From NCBI GenBank assembly GCA_029721435.1, contig CM056587.1, forward strand, positions 17,270,667 to 17,334,666: a stretch of 64,000 bases of DNA, in the 5' to 3' direction. The DNA is from Gymnothorax reevesii. Lineage: Eukaryota > Chordata > Actinopteri > Anguilliformes > Muraenidae. Shown here piece after piece: positions 11,740 to 25,329 of the stretch (position 1 is its first letter; each line of letters begins with the position of its first letter). The notes below the pieces were generated by a model. The model searched no databases. It had not been told where the DNA came from and saw nothing but the letters and a program-made list of their open reading frames with translations. The translations under genes were made by a program, and so were the position numbers.

Positions 11740-12890
11740 GAGTGTGTGTTTGAGCTCATTTGAGCACGAGACCAAGCGTGTGTGCTTGTAGTTGTAATGG
11801 TATACAAACAAACTTGGGCTGCTCGTGATATTCAGAACAGGAAGCAAATAGGTCTAACCTGAAGGCCATTAGTCACACTCTTGTGACCCGAAGACAGGCA
11901 GCAAACCTGATACTCAGACATAATCCAGGATATTCAGACCAACAGTTTGATTTGATGGCTCCCGCCCTCGACGGTGAAGACAACAATGAAATCTATGCTC
12001 CACAAATTACACTTGTCAGTGAACTCGATCCTTGGGAATGTCCTAATTGCCAAAGTGCCCGCTTAAAATTAATTAATGTCACTTAAAATGTGGCACAACA
12101 CACTGTATAACCTCTCCGCTATACAGACTTTCCATCAATATGAGGCACTGAATCCAATGCCAGATGGAGCCAAGGCATTGATCGTCAGAGCTGTTCACTA
12201 ATCGAGTATGTCTAGCGAAAATGCAGATGGTTAATGTCTCTAATGCACCACGTAAGTGCAAAGATGCTGTGTTTAAAATAAGGACCCTAGTTGCGAAGAA
12301 GAGATAAGGTGCGATCAAATGTTGGTTGGCGCGGGAGGTGAGATATGTTTTTGGCGCAGTGCCAGCAGACTCACAGGCACATTTGTTGTAAAAATGGATG
12401 CCTCTGTGTATAATTGGAGCCCCCTTAATTGATAAAGGGGTCTTGTCACTGTGACATATCGCTCAACGTAAATGCACATGGGCTTTCTGAGGGAGGATAT
12501 CAGCTGGAGAGTAACTGATTAAATTCATTAATAACCCTGTGCTCGCCTGTGTCCCTCATTGCCTAAACTACGGGAAGAATCCCACAGCATGGTTGAACTT
12601 TGGTTTGGTATGGTCTTGCAATACTTTTTACATCAACTAGCCTTCGGCACATTGCTTCAAACGAATTCATGAATGACATGTGACGTTTTCCCTTACTCCT
12701 TCCCCCAGGCTACTTCCCAGTGTTGGGTAAGAACTCGCAGGAAGGCTCCTTGCCAAAACACAGTCTACTGTCATGCATCTGCTTCAGCGGATATCTTGTT
12801 GTGAGTTGAGCCGAGAGAGTACAGTCTTCCGGGTGATAAAGCTGTATCTAGACTTTTAGCAGAAAAGAGTTCAGCCACCCAGCCAATATA
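11740..12890. other. unannotated DNA
   Basis: No exon or delimited repeat could be supported. The frames on both strands near 11883-12318 are short and lack motifs. Confidence 0.4.
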
Positions 12891-12900
12891 GCTGTAGCTG

Positions 12901-13100
12901 TGAGTTTAGCAGCAAGGAGTCTCACCTCCCAGCTAATATAGTTGTAGCTGTGAGTTCAGGGGCAAGGAGTCTCACCTCCCAGCTAATATAGCTGTAGCTG
13001 TGAGTGTAGCGGCAAGGAGTCTCACCTCCCAGCTAATATAGCTGTAGCTGTGAGTTTTGCAGGAAGGTGTCACATCTCCCAGCGTATATAGCTAAAGGGA
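12901..13100. repeat. 50-bp minisatellite, first block
   Basis: Units restart at 12901, 12951, 13001 and 13051, each beginning tgagt and containing caaggagtctcacctcccag followed by ctaatatagctgtagctg. The period is exactly 50 bp. The array is interrupted by the foldback element at about 13108-13431 and resumes at 13451. Confidence 0.9.
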
Positions 13101-13107
13101 AAGAATC

Positions 13108-13431
13108 ATTTGGACATTGTACCTGTTGGACCCATATGAATTGGACCCTCTCCAGTTGGACCCCTGACCATAACTGTTTAGACCCCATACCATTTTGACC
13201 CCAGGCTAGTTGGACCCTAGACCAGTTAGACCCAAGACCAGTTGGACCCATGACCAGTTGGGTTAGCGTTAGGGTTAGGGTCTGGTACTCAAACAGCATG
13301 GGGTCCAACTGGGTAGGGTCAGGGGTCCAACTGGTCAGGGGTCCAAGTGGTTTGGGTCCAAAGATCTGGGGTCCAATCGGTATACTGGGTCTATTCATTT
13401 TGCGTCCAACTGGTATAGAGCCTAAATGACC
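13108..13431. mobile_element. foldback element of ttggaccc repeats inserted in the minisatellite
   Basis: The left arm is a series of TTGGACCC / GACCAGTTGGACCC motifs and the right arm is their reverse complement (GGGTCCAACTGGTC). The arms meet near 13258-13280 at a centre holding two GGGTTA-like telomere-type units. The outer ends, TCATTTgg... and ...cctAAATGA, are inverted. It lies inside the 50-bp minisatellite, units of which continue on both sides, so it looks like an insertion that could form a long hairpin. Confidence 0.7.
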
Positions 13432-13450
13432 TATACCCTAGCTATAGATG

Positions 13451-13570
13451 TGAGTTTAGCAGACATGAGTCGCGCCTCCCAGCTTATATAGCAATAGCTG
13501 TGAGTTCAGCGGAAAAGAGTCTCGCCTCCCAGCTGCTATAGCAAAAGCAGTGAGTTTACCGTTAAAGAAA
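13451..13570. repeat. 50-bp minisatellite, second block
   Basis: Units beginning tgagt restart at 13451, 13501 and 13551 with the same 50-bp period as the block at 12901-13100. They contain the same gcctcccagct motif and are more diverged. Confidence 0.85.
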
Positions 13571-13904
13571 CAGGGAGATTTACAACTCAGCCAAAATCAG
13601 TGAGACTGATCAACAAACTTTAGGCAGAGTCTGTACACACAGCTAACTGTTTAATGCGCAAGCATTGGTTTATTATTATAGGGCACTCATTGTAATGAAT
13701 TCGCTGTATTGTATTCAATCATATCAACATTATTGGAGGTGATTTAAGGCTGGTGTGAGTTTAATTCAATAAAGGGAGATGAAGTAATGTTGCATGAGTA
13801 ATACTGTGCTTGAATCAAAGAGGGAGGCAGGCCTGACTTCTACTGCCCCTTCATTAAGCCATTTATTTTCCCATCAGTACATAGTTTTTTAAATGTACTA
13901 TTTT

Positions 13905-14310
13905 CGGCCAGCTGCTAAATCAGCTCACAAGGTAAAGGCAACATACTGTGCTAAAAAAGTGACCACCACGGCATTGGATAATATCCATCCTTTCCAGTGC
14001 CGACTGAGGCTTGCGGCCTCACGAGAGCAGCGCGTAATTGACTTTGCGCTGCTCAGTGACACGGGAGGGATACAGTCGATTTGGGTTTGCATTGTCCGTT
14101 GCTCAAGCACATGATCTTCCGAGGTTCGAAGCTGCGAATGAGAAGAAGCTGCACCTGATGAGCGTGTGATTCGGGGGAGAACCCTGAACTGTCAGCGCTG
14201 TCCTGAGATGGCAGGACGAGTCATGTTCAATCAAGCTTAAAAATATTTCACTGAATGGATATTCCAGATTTGGGTGCCTTACCAAATTTTTATTTTAAAA
14301 AATTATTTTA
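13905..14310 (+). mobile_element. old copy of the tRNA-derived SINE seen at 43407
   Basis: The stretch follows the order of the SINE at 43407-43894: a tRNA-like head, then blocks such as cgggggagaaccctgaactg and tccagatttgggtgcctt, and an A-rich end at about 14300. The matching blocks in the younger copy are cggaggagagccgtgaactg and ttccaaattcgggtgggatt. Divergence is high and no target duplication is evident. Confidence 0.6.
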
Positions 14311-14319
14311 AAGAAATCC

Positions 14320-17300
14320 TTTCTGAAGTCATTCTTCCTTATTTCTGTTTGTTGAATGAAACTTCCAGATTTTTTGTCTTTTGGTTGTCCTGGTCAGAGT
14401 GGACACGGGACAGAAGGGGTTTCCCACCCTCAGTTTGCTTCTTATGGTCACAACCCTGGGCTGGGTGTGTGTCAACTTAGAGTGTTGATTGTGAGATGGC
14501 ATATGAGGCATTCTTTTATAACAGTGAATATATCTATTTGTTTTACCTTATGTCATCCTCTAGATTGAAAGTATGTTGTTGACCTCACCAAGGCAAGTAA
14601 ACTGACTAAAATAAAATAAAATAAATACATGGCTTGTTCTGAAGATATGGGCATTTTAAATATGCCCCTCAAAAGGCTAAAAAATGCCTCAAAATGTACA
14701 TAAATAAATTACTTTGGTATTAATTCGAATAAACTCAAAGGTGTAGAACCCAATGGTCATCTTACTTTTAATGTAAACCAAAATAAATGCACAATTTTGA
14801 ACTACTAAAGATTTCTAAAGTGTCAACTTGATGGTAAAAGTTCAAAATATGACGAGGTCTGTAGAAATAAAATAAATTCAGGGCAAAATATCAAACACTT
14901 AATTGCACACTTGCCCCAAGTTTTCATAAAGTAATAAATTTTATCACTAATATGGACTCTCTTGAAGAATCTCTTCTTTTCAAAAATTACTGAAATTTTC
15001 CACAATTCAACTGAAATCAAATACCCTCACAGGTTAAGTTCAGCACAGCTGCTGCTGCTCTATAAAAGTAGTTACTGTTTTTTTTTTTTTTAGAATCAAT
15101 AGGGTCCTAATATATAATATTTATTTTGATTATAACCCGCTTGACCAAATTCAAATGTGCCAATCTGCTCACATATTATTATGGTGTTATTCTGCAGTTA
15201 AACGAGAAGATCTTCACCAGGGACTAACCTTTTTATGTGACGGGAGTAGGAAAGTTGCCGTGGAGATGAATATCTGGATAAATGGTTGTGATGAAATAAA
15301 ATGGAAGGTGACGCTTCTTTTGACAATGCTTGTTGAAGATGCACATAATCTTGTCCATAAATATTTGGAGACTGACACAATTTTATCAATTTAGGCTCTT
15401 ATGCTAACATAATGCCTTAGAAACAAATCAATGAAGATGTTTGAGGGGTAGGCTTTCAGCTTTGGTTAAAAGGTTTTCATAAAAAAATAAATAAATAAAT
15501 AAATAATGAACCAATGAACCATGCAGGAATTATAATTGCTTTATCGCTTTTATACACTTGGCAGCGTCACAGGACATAACAGTGACCGCAATTTGGAGTT
15601 TATAACTCCAGTTCAAATCAAGAAGCAGCAATAGCAAACCGGAGGTCTTATGCATAATGTTTTTAAATTAGAAGTTTACATGCATTATAACTCATCGAGT
15701 AATGGGAAGATTGACTATTCCAAAAGAATTGACTGTTTCATACTGCCTGACTGTGAAGACACGAATCCGAATCGATTCATTGCTTCACTAAAAAAAAAAT
15801 CATTAACTACTACAGGCTACGTCTGCAGCTCCCCAAGTATGTGAACTGGACACGGTGAAGAAAAGCACCTTCTACCACAAGTGAACCATAAACCAATAAG
15901 TCAATAGCGATTTATTATCTTTCAAAAGAGATGAACATTTACTTTCAAAATCAATTCATTTGCTGAATTTATGCTTTTCATGCTGTGTTCATTGGTGAAA
16001 ATGGTCAGTTGAACTTATCAAAACCAGCAGGCTGAATAGGTCACTGTTTAGAAAAAATAATAATTGTTGTATGATATATGGTAGCTTATTCAGCAATATT
16101 TTCGTTTTATTTTGTTGCTTCCTATTCCTTCATGCTCGTCAATCGACTTATCATGACATTCAAGATGGAGGCGACTGGAAACTGCCTCAGGGTACTGTTG
16201 GCATAAATAGTCTTTTTTAATAAACTTCCTGCGCATTTTCAAAGTTTTCAGTGCCTCGTTTTAAATGTCAGGGCCCTCGGAATTCTACCGATGAAGTGTG
16301 GAGCTGCTAATGCTGCTAATGATGAAAAAAATAGTGATTTCTCTGCATGGCAACACTATGCCTGATTCGCCATTGTAAGCCTGTTGGGAGCTTCGGCAAA
16401 AAAGCCATTGATTTCGAAATGTTGCGTACGTACAGAGGTGGGGTATTCAACAAAAGTTAGTACTCATTATCATGTTTCTATACACCCCAAGTCAATTTCA
16501 CACCGGAATTCTCCTTTAAGGAAAATAGCCATCTTTTCCTGCAACATCTAAGCTTGTTCATTTTATTTTTTTTTTACTTTTTTTTTTCACAAGTCCAGTC
16601 AAGTGGGTCTGAAAGTTGGCACCTAAGTCTACAGTGGAAATTTCCACTAATGTGACGCGCCTGTGGGTTGCCTCTTGATCATTAAATCCAGTACGTCCCA
16701 AATTAATCTAATTTCACTTGCCTTGCCAGAAAACAAATGATTCATGAACATGTTTACAGATGAATTTTAGCTTCTTTTTACACTTTCAAAAATTAGGCAA
16801 CTATCCAGGGAAACTAATTAACCCTTTTAGGCTTTTCACTGCTCATGTCATACATTGTCTCATTTAAGGTTATTTGGATAAGTTAAAACAGCTTGTATTT
16901 CACTAAAAACGTGAATAACAAAAGGATACAAAAACTTTTGACCAGTAGAGCAGATAAACAGAAAGTCACTGAGATTATTCTTGCGCAAAACATTTGCAAA
17001 ACATCCATCTAACACTCCCACTGCTTCGACAACTCAGACATAAACTGTGCATCTCAATGGACTGCTGCACAAAGATAATTACCGAATGTCTCCGTGAACT
17101 GCTAGGCAGGGCTCTGATTCAGAGTGGTGTATCACAGAGCTGCAAAGCTCTGATTTACTGTTTCAGTAAGCAGCTATGTGTTGAGTCAGACTGTTGTGAC
17201 AGTGAAACACTATGTTTTAATTAAGTCCAATTGTCTCAGTGGTCATGGTGCCAATCTGGTTCACACAAAATGTGTCAGCGAGCGGCTGAGGTGGTGTAAC

Positions 17301-18510
17301 AAAGCAGCATACTCATGTTCCCTGCTGACCGGTCAGCCAGTGAGCTGAATCCACTGAACTGAACCGAACCAGAGACTGTATCTTACCGCACTGAACCAGA
17401 GACTGCATGTATGCAGTGGCAAACATGCCTAGCCGCACTGTGGATAATCGATAATAATGCTACAAAGAAGTGTTCGTGGGTGTGGCCGTAATTTTACCAA
17501 TTGGTTGAAATTTTGATTCAGTCATATGCGTGAATTGGATGAAACGGTTCACTCAATGAAGTCATCCTTGTTGAACGATTCATTTGTGAATCGCGCATCA
17601 GTGAAGTTAGCATCTGGTATAAGATGGTGTTCTTAAACGTGCTTCCGTGGATGCTAACTTATCTTCAACAAAAACAAACTAATTTTTCAAATTCTAAATA
17701 CTAGGAAGCAGTATAAAAAGGGGAATGGAGACGCTGTGAAATGAACATCATTCACCAGTGGGTCAGGTTTGTAGGCTATAGAGTACAAATAGCACAGTGT
17801 ATGGATGTATTTGGATGAGCAATAATTTTAAATTACTGATGAGTCAGCGGCTTCCTGAGGCACTGTTGCTCATGCTCAAACTAATTGCAACTGATCATTC
17901 AGTACTTCGTGACACAATTCTATTCATTACGCATATCTGTCAAAAAAAATTGCTTCCCCAATGAGACCCAAACACTGCTTACGTAGCACCTTTGGATTTC
18001 AAAAGGATTATATTGTTTTGCATCATTGTCTAGGGTTACTGAAAGTTAACAATTAAAAGATGTGATGTGTGCCCAATATTGTTAATATTCGGATACGTAA
18101 ATGGTCAATCATCCAGGCCCGTAACACATACAACAGCCTACGACTTAAGTAAGCTGCTCTCACTGTAGCCAATGAAGAAATTCATCTAAAACGTATTCAC
18201 ATAAATGGCCAGTCTATTAATATCTTAGTTAAAAGTAGGAAATCCAGAATTTAATTGGGTCCTTATCAAACTCTTCATAGCCATTGTAATCTACAGGGCA
18301 GGTCACAAAATGAGGAAGATACCTGCTTCAGTTCATAACACACCTCTTTGTGTTTCTCATTTGGTTACATTTTGAACACCTTCTCACCAGGTCTCTGTGC
18401 ACAGCAGATATAGCATGACATATCTCCTGTTAATATAAACAAGGCCAAAGCAGCCCATCAGTAAAAGCAATCGAGGTGTGCACATTTTAATTAAGTGGTC
18501 AGGCTACTGC
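14320..18510. other. unannotated AT-rich DNA
   Basis: No gene was supported. On the minus strand a TTAA-flanked end near 16500-16521 (ttaaaggagaattccgg) resembles the terminus of a fish TTAA-type element, but its partner end was not found. Short A/T homopolymers and an (AAAT)n tract near 15485 are present. Confidence 0.4.
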
Positions 18511-18520
18511 CCCATCTAGT

Positions 18521-19087
18521 CAGCGTCGTAGCCAGCGGGAGGGGGGGGGGGCTAAACACGTTCCTTTATGACTGCAATTAGTAGTTCTCAATCATTTTCC
18601 TTTATTGACGCGTTTTCCAATGATCGTAACTGGTAACCGAAGACACGGTTTCTCTCCACGTGTGATCTAACAGCGATTACATCGTGGGCTAAATTCATTA
18701 CAGTTGCTGAACAAGAACAGAGAACAATTATTAGTCCTGACCTGTTCTCAGTCATTTTCATAATTAACAAAAGGTTCATTCCGAGAGCGCTCCTCACTTA
18801 ACGATTAGGTAAGACAACAATCATTGTCGTCTTACCTAACTGGGAGAACACGCAGCACCTGTTAATTGTGGAGAGCTCTCGGCCTAATTCTCTGTTCTTG
18901 TTCCGCAACAGTACTGAATTTAGCCCATGATTTAATCGCTGTTAGATCACACATGGAGAGAAACCGTGTCTTCGGTTACCAGTTACGATCATTGGAAAAC
19001 TAAAAAAAAATAAATGGAAATGATTGAGAACTACTAATTGCAGTCGTAAAGGGACGTGTCTTGGCCCCCCCGCTGGCTACGCCACTG
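18521..19087. mobile_element. hAT-type foldback MITE with 8-bp target duplication
   Basis: CATCTAGT occurs immediately on both sides (18513-18520 and 19088-19095), a perfect 8-bp duplication as made by hAT transposases. The ends are CAGCGTCGTAGCCAGCGGG and, reading inward from the right, CAGTGGCGTAGCCAGCGGG. The two arms are inverted copies over most of their length, for example aaccgaagacacggtttctc against gagaaaccgtgtcttcggtt. They meet near 18810-18835 at a second perfect palindrome, ttaggtaagac / gtcttacctaa. No transposase is present. A frame across it is spurious. Confidence 0.92.
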
Positions 19088-19173
19088 CATCTAGTGATTC
19101 ATAATAGTCGATTATTATTATATTATTAATATATTATTATATTAGTATTTTATTTTTTATTTTTCGATAACTT

Positions 19174-19900
19174 AAGTAATATTTCAATTAGAAATTTCAA
19201 GTTTTGCAAATAGGTAAGTATCATAAAGAGGAAGAACTGATTTGATTTTGGACAATTTACGATTTCTAGATTGGCCACCAGGGGCCAAAAACTGATTTAC
19301 GTGTTAACGCGATAACGTCAGTAATATTTCAATTAGAAATTCCAAGTGTTGCATATAAGTAAGTATCATAAGGAGGAAGAACTGATTCGATTTTAGACAA
19401 TTTACAATTTCAAGATTGGCCACCAGGGGCCAAAAACTGAAAAAATCACAGTTTTTATCATATCTCTGGAAATATTTGTCCGATTGACCTCCAATCAAGT
19501 GCAAATGAAAGATCATGACCTGAGGATGTGTCCTACGATGACATTATACCCGTTAGGTTCAAAATTCTGACACAAGGTTGAGTTTAGTCACATAAAATTC
19601 ACAATTTTTGCCATATCTTTGAAACTATTTGTCCAATTGACATGAAACTACCAGCAACTGCAAGGTCATGACCTCACAACATGTCATATGATGACATCAT
19701 ACCTGTATGGTTCGATATTTTGCCACCAGGTGGCGCTTTGTGATGGAAAATTACCATTTTGGCCATATCTTCAGAACCATTTGTCCAATTGACCTGAAAT
19801 TAAGTTCAAATGAAAATCTATTCAAGGTCTATTCAGGGATTGGGGAATTGGAGGATTGGGGCGTTCGGGGATATACCCCCAGCGGCCACCTCCGACGACA
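19174..19900. repeat. diverged tandem repeat, about 145-bp period at the left
   Basis: The block from gtaatatttcaattagaaat at 19176 recurs at 19321, each followed by an attggccaccaggggccaaa segment. Further looser copies (catatctttgaaactatttg, catatcttcagaaccatttg) continue to about 19800. The content resembles dispersed fish repeats with 'ccaccaggtggcgc' motifs. No coding content. Confidence 0.65.
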
Positions 19901-19907
19901 TAAGCCT

Positions 19908-19908
19908 A

Positions 19909-19947
<39 letters not shown>

Positions 19948-19966
19948 GTTATTATACCTACTACTG
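19908..19966. repeat. (TTA)n microsatellite
   Basis: A run of TTA/ATT triplets ending the repeat block. It produces spurious poly-Tyr and poly-Ile frames. Confidence 0.9.
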
Positions 19967-19969
19967 TGT

Positions 19970-22160
19970 TTGATTTTATAATGAGTGTATATTTGTATCA
20001 AAAAAGGTTTTTACCCTAATTTCCCAGAGAGTGAGAAGTTAAAAAAAAAAAAAAAAAACATTTCTACAATCCAACTTAACACATCTCTCTTACAGCGAAT
20101 CTTAGTTTCTTAATTTACATTTACAAAATGTTTCGGCAGCTACCTCACTCCAAAAAATTCACTCTACCATGCTAAGACTTAAACCAAGAGACATCCGCGT
20201 ACCAGGATACTAGTGCTGTAGGCAAAAATTATTTGAATCCAAATGCTGTTATCCGTATCTTAAATAGTAACTTGCGGAGATTGCTAAATTGCTTAAGGGG
20301 ACTAATAGATAAACAAAATGCCAATTTTGTGTCAAAATGTTAGTTTTGAGGCATGAAGTGGTCCTTCAAATAGTCCATAATATGGAGTCGTATCCAAAGG
20401 AAACATTCGTCATGAACACTGTCTTCAAGGCTGGAGCAGCTATGAGTGGGTGACTTTCAATGATGGCCAACGAGGAATTTCCTCCATTCTTATGAATCTT
20501 GGCATAAAGGCAGGGGCACACACACTCAATGCAAGGCTCTCACGAAATGGACAGAAAACGTGAGAAACAGAGTGAAAAACATGCTCTAGAACTTGAAAAA
20601 AGAAATGAATAGACGCTCGACAAGCACATAAAACTAGGGAAGAAACAGATTGAAGTGCTGGTGCCTTTAAAGGAGGTAAAAAAAATCCTAAAAACCACTA
20701 AAAACAAAATGAAAAATGCATTCCTCCTGAGAACATACAGTCAAACTTCAATCACATTATTACTGTCAAACTAAAATCACATTTTTCCAAAAATACAGAT
20801 TTTCAACAAGAAAATAGATTTCTCTGCAACTGTACATTCAATTGACTTCATATTTGGCAGTTTTCTTCATTTTGCGATGATCCATTTCCTTACAGAGCTC
20901 TTTCTGCAATATGTATCTCTGAATATGAGTGAATCAAAATATGCATATTTAATTGGCTGTTTCCCGCCGAAATTGATTGGGGGGGGGGGGGGGGGGAGTG
21001 GTGTCAAAATCAATACTAGAAAATAGAAACCAGGAAAAAATCTCTGTAGTGACATTAGGAATGTTTTCTCCTTCATATTACAGCTTAAATTATAACCAAA
21101 CACCGTGATATCAGTAACTGTGTTTCTCTAAGTATCTATGTATTCATTAAAACAGCCGTTGCCATGGCAACCACTGATGTGATGCTACAGAAACTCAGTG
21201 TTTTAAGTTGCAATTTCTAATATAATTATTTTGATAATAATTCTCAATTTAAAAAGTTAATATCTTGGGGAAATGTTTGCTTAACTTAACCCCTTTATTA
21301 CAGATAGCCTATCGCTGATGCTTAGTGGTGCATCTTTCGTGCGTAAATGGGATTCTCACCGCCGATTGTCTACGCTCATGCAGTTGACGGCTGAACAATT
21401 GCGAGTTCTCCGCACTGAACCCTGGAACATTATCTTTGAGGTAATTCTCCATGTGGATGACTAAAAATACAAGCAATAGCCTCTAAATATTTGATTGGCT
21501 GTCAGCATACACTGTGCGTAAATGCTCAGCGCATGCGAAATTAATCATAAGGCATCGATCCGTCAGTTCTGAGTGTTCGGTGCTCTTAGAAGCTTAGGAG
21601 CACGTTTAAAGGAATGTGCACATTTGGAGGCGATACTTTCTTTGTCGCCACCAATACCTCGTTACAATATACTTCAGTAGTCCGTGTCTTAGTGTTTGCC
21701 TTAGATCAAGAGCAAAGAGACGCCCACAAATAAATAGATCTACCGGGAAAGAAAGCGCATCAAAGGTAGCCAACATTACAAAACAGGGCAAGTTACCATG
21801 AGCAAACATAAAATTAGACCGTGAGACGTTACATTTAAAAGTGAAAGTATACAATTCGGACTGTTTTACATTAAAACCACTGATATTGTTGTTCGGCAGC
21901 CAAGTGCTAAAAACACCTTCGACCATACAGATAGTTTTTCCTGTGACGTTGCTTAAGTTACTTGCGTTTATTTTCAGTTATTGATGCACGAAAAAGCTAT
22001 TATCGGTAGCGGACACGTTTGTAAAATTACAGATGCAGTGCTGCCGGAGATTTTCTCCTGAGGAGTGTGCGGCTAGATGGCAAGTTTATTCTATTCAACC
22101 GACTCCACTTCTGCGCATTTCTGCGACGTCTTGTCGGAGCCACAGGTGTTGCAGATGACA
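19970..22160. other. unannotated DNA
   Basis: It holds a poly-A tract (about 20041-20059) and a poly-G run (about 20980-20996). If the exon at 22167-22368 belongs to a minus-strand gene, this stretch would be its first intron. I looked for a second exon with G-protein-coupled-receptor transmembrane segments and did not see one. Confidence 0.4.
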
Positions 22161-22166
22161 CCTTAC

Positions 22167-22368
22167 CTCTCTGTCGTGCGAGTGGCGGCTCTGTAACGAC
22201 TGAGGTGTTTCTACAGGTGCTGGTGTTGTAACCTTCCACAGTCATATTTTCTGAACTCTTCAGTGATGAGTTGCTTTGCGCACTCTCGCAATCCAGAAAA
22301 TGGGATGTTTGATTTAATGTCAGTATATCCATCCTGGTCGGGTAGTCCAGTTCCGCGGGCAAAGAAAC
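22167..22368 (-). CDS. first coding exon of a possible gastrin/cholecystokinin B-type receptor
   Basis: The minus-strand exon begins after a TTTCTTGTAG acceptor and starts translation at ATG 22332. It reads MDILTLNQTSHFLDCESAQS, continues with several N-glycosylation sequons (NQT, NSS, NMT, NTS) and ends TEPPLARQR at a strong donor, AGAG|GTAAGG, in phase 1 (55 codons plus one base). Human CCKBR also starts M-E-L-L-K-L-N, has glycosylated NSS/NLS sites and a CEPP...R end, and continues with Glu at the exon junction. The phase-1 G here would fit that Glu. This is an extracellular N-terminus; the seven-transmembrane part should lie in later exons, which are not seen below 22160. Other glycosylated-N-terminus receptors are possible. 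Confidence 0.45.
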
Positions 22369-22371
22369 CTA

Positions 22372-22910
22372 CAAGAAAGGCATTTGCTAGTAGGCTACAG
22401 TCAACACTGCACTCCAGAAGTTATGTTTCTTAAAGTGAGATGCCTGCGGACTTGCTCTTCTTCGCCATTCCTTTGCTTCGAACAAATGCGGAACAGTCAA
22501 TGGCAGGTGTATGTTATCCGATTGGAAGTCTTCAGTTAACGTGATTCCGAGACATCACGGCGGTGACTTCAGGGGAACCCGATCTTGGTGGTGACTGTAA
22601 AGGACAGTGCTGTCAGACCGACCAAGTGTGAACGGGAAAAATGATCTGGCTTCATACTATGAGAGCGACTGCGAAACAGACCCAGAGCGACAGTGGAAAT
22701 CGGATAATTTTACGTCAGGGGTGGGTGTAGACCTGTGGAAGGTCCGTTAACGGTGGCAGGGATAGAAAGAAGTAACGTTAGCAGAAACTCAGTTTAATTA
22801 CGGCCAGACGTTGCGGATATGTGAAGTAGTATGCACTGCCATCTAGTGGTTACTGGGACGAGATTTCTCGGAGAACATCATGCAGAGTAAGCGAATGAGC
22901 CTACAGTACG
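22372..22910 (-). promoter_or_regulatory. possible CpG-enriched 5' region of the exon at 22167
   Basis: Compared with its surroundings this stretch is richer in CpG (cgcgggc, gcgaacgggaa, ccgacc, gagcgactgcg). It lies just upstream, on the minus strand, of the exon that starts after an acceptor at 22369. It may hold the 5' untranslated exon and promoter. No TATA box was identified. Confidence 0.3.
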
Positions 22911-24480
22911 TAGGTCCACTGCGCTCAGAAATTTAGCTAGTTAATCACTTCCTTTTTTATTCACACCAATGGCATCCCATATGGCAGTTGTCACAAGTGG
23001 CTCTCGGCTGTATCGTGTGATTGCCATATCTCGTACTTTTTAATCATAAAGGTAAATATAGCAAGAATTAAAATTTTGTTCTTGAACTTATTTTTTTCAT
23101 GTGCATCCATTTAATCCCTCACATTGTAAAGTAGCGTGGGGGATGAACTAAAGCATTTGTGTGGAGTTGAATTTGTATCAAAAATCTTTCAGACAACTTG
23201 TTTTAACAACTATGTTGCTATTTCCAATCAGATATAATCTGCATGACATAAAATATAAAACCCTCGTGTTCAGCAACTTAACATGGACCTTACAGATTTT
23301 TTTCCCTTGTCTAATTTGGCCTGATTAAAAATATGATCTGAAATTACTTACAATATTGAAAGAAAGAAAAAAAAAACACACTCACACAACATGTTCAAGG
23401 GTCTTACTCTTTATGGCATGCACTGGTATTTATGTCAAAATATGGCTCATGAGCGTAAATAACCACTCAAAACAAGATATGCACCTAATTAAGATGATTT
23501 GATAGCTTTTTAAAATTCTATGATTGCACCAATGTTTGGATCAAAAACCGACATACTCAGTGGGGCCCCAGGACTGGCGTTAGGGATTACTGGCCTATGC
23601 AAATGGAGGCCGCCCTGTAAACAGTCACTTGTTTAGTCACCCAAAATTGGGGGGGTTATTGAATTGGTCAGTCTGTCTTGAAGGAAAGATTGAGCCAGAA
23701 AATCCATGAGCTGAGGGTCCGATATTCCCAATCCTCACGGCATTTTGCCATTTATAACCTCAAAGAGTTGCTCTGTAATCAGAGGTCATGTGTGCACTTA
23801 CATTACTTAATTTAAATCAATTCAATCAGGCATAAGAGTCTCCTGAAATTGCAAGATCCGTTTGGTTGATGGTCTAATTATCCTCAGGAACAGCCATAAG
23901 TATTGAGCGACTGATTGAAGCACCTTTCCACAGTAATGCACTCGATGAAGAGGGGAGGAGGAAGTTGGGATTCACATAACTGCAAAGATTGTGACTGACA
24001 GCAGCCCTCAAAGAACTGCGCTGTAATTGTGCTGTGATGAGAAGGGAAGGGAGAACACTGCTTATGTGAGATGTTTTCTGAAAACCCAGACCAAGCCCCT
24101 GAGCTTGCATGTATTTTCCACTATCTCCCTCTTACAATGAAATCAGACAAGCTGTATTTGAAACAGTTATCTGGCTGAAACTGGCTGAAACATGTCATCG
24201 GCATAGAGTACTTTTAGTATATTTGTCACACTTAAATGTTTCAGATCATCAAACTAATATTAATCATAGGCAAAGATAACTCAAGTAAACGCAAAGTTTT
24301 TAAATTATTTCACTTATTGAAGGAAAAAGATTTCCAACCACACCTGGCCCTATACGAAAAACTAATTGACCCCTTTGTTTTTAAATAGAACAATGAAACA
24401 AATGTACAGAAATTGGATTCAGTTTCACTTACACACATCCAGGCATGGTTACTGCAGCCCGGATGAATCTAAACATAACT
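22911..24480. other. unannotated DNA
   Basis: No exon or clear repeat could be supported. Confidence 0.4.
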
Positions 24481-24489
24481 TAAATCGAA

Positions 24490-25320
<831 letters not shown>

Positions 25321-25329
25321 TGTGGCAGA

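Noticed and set aside
13270..13285. Telomere-like GGTTAGGGTTAGGG
   Set aside because: Only about two units at the centre of a foldback element; not an interstitial telomere array.
12901..13570. Regularly spaced repeats resembling a CRISPR array
   Set aside because: The whole 50-bp unit is repeated with no unique spacers, and the genome is eukaryotic.
21606..21926. 106-residue minus-strand frame downstream of the possible CCKBR exon
   Set aside because: It has no transmembrane pattern or GPCR motif and no acceptor in matching phase, so it is not the missing second exon.
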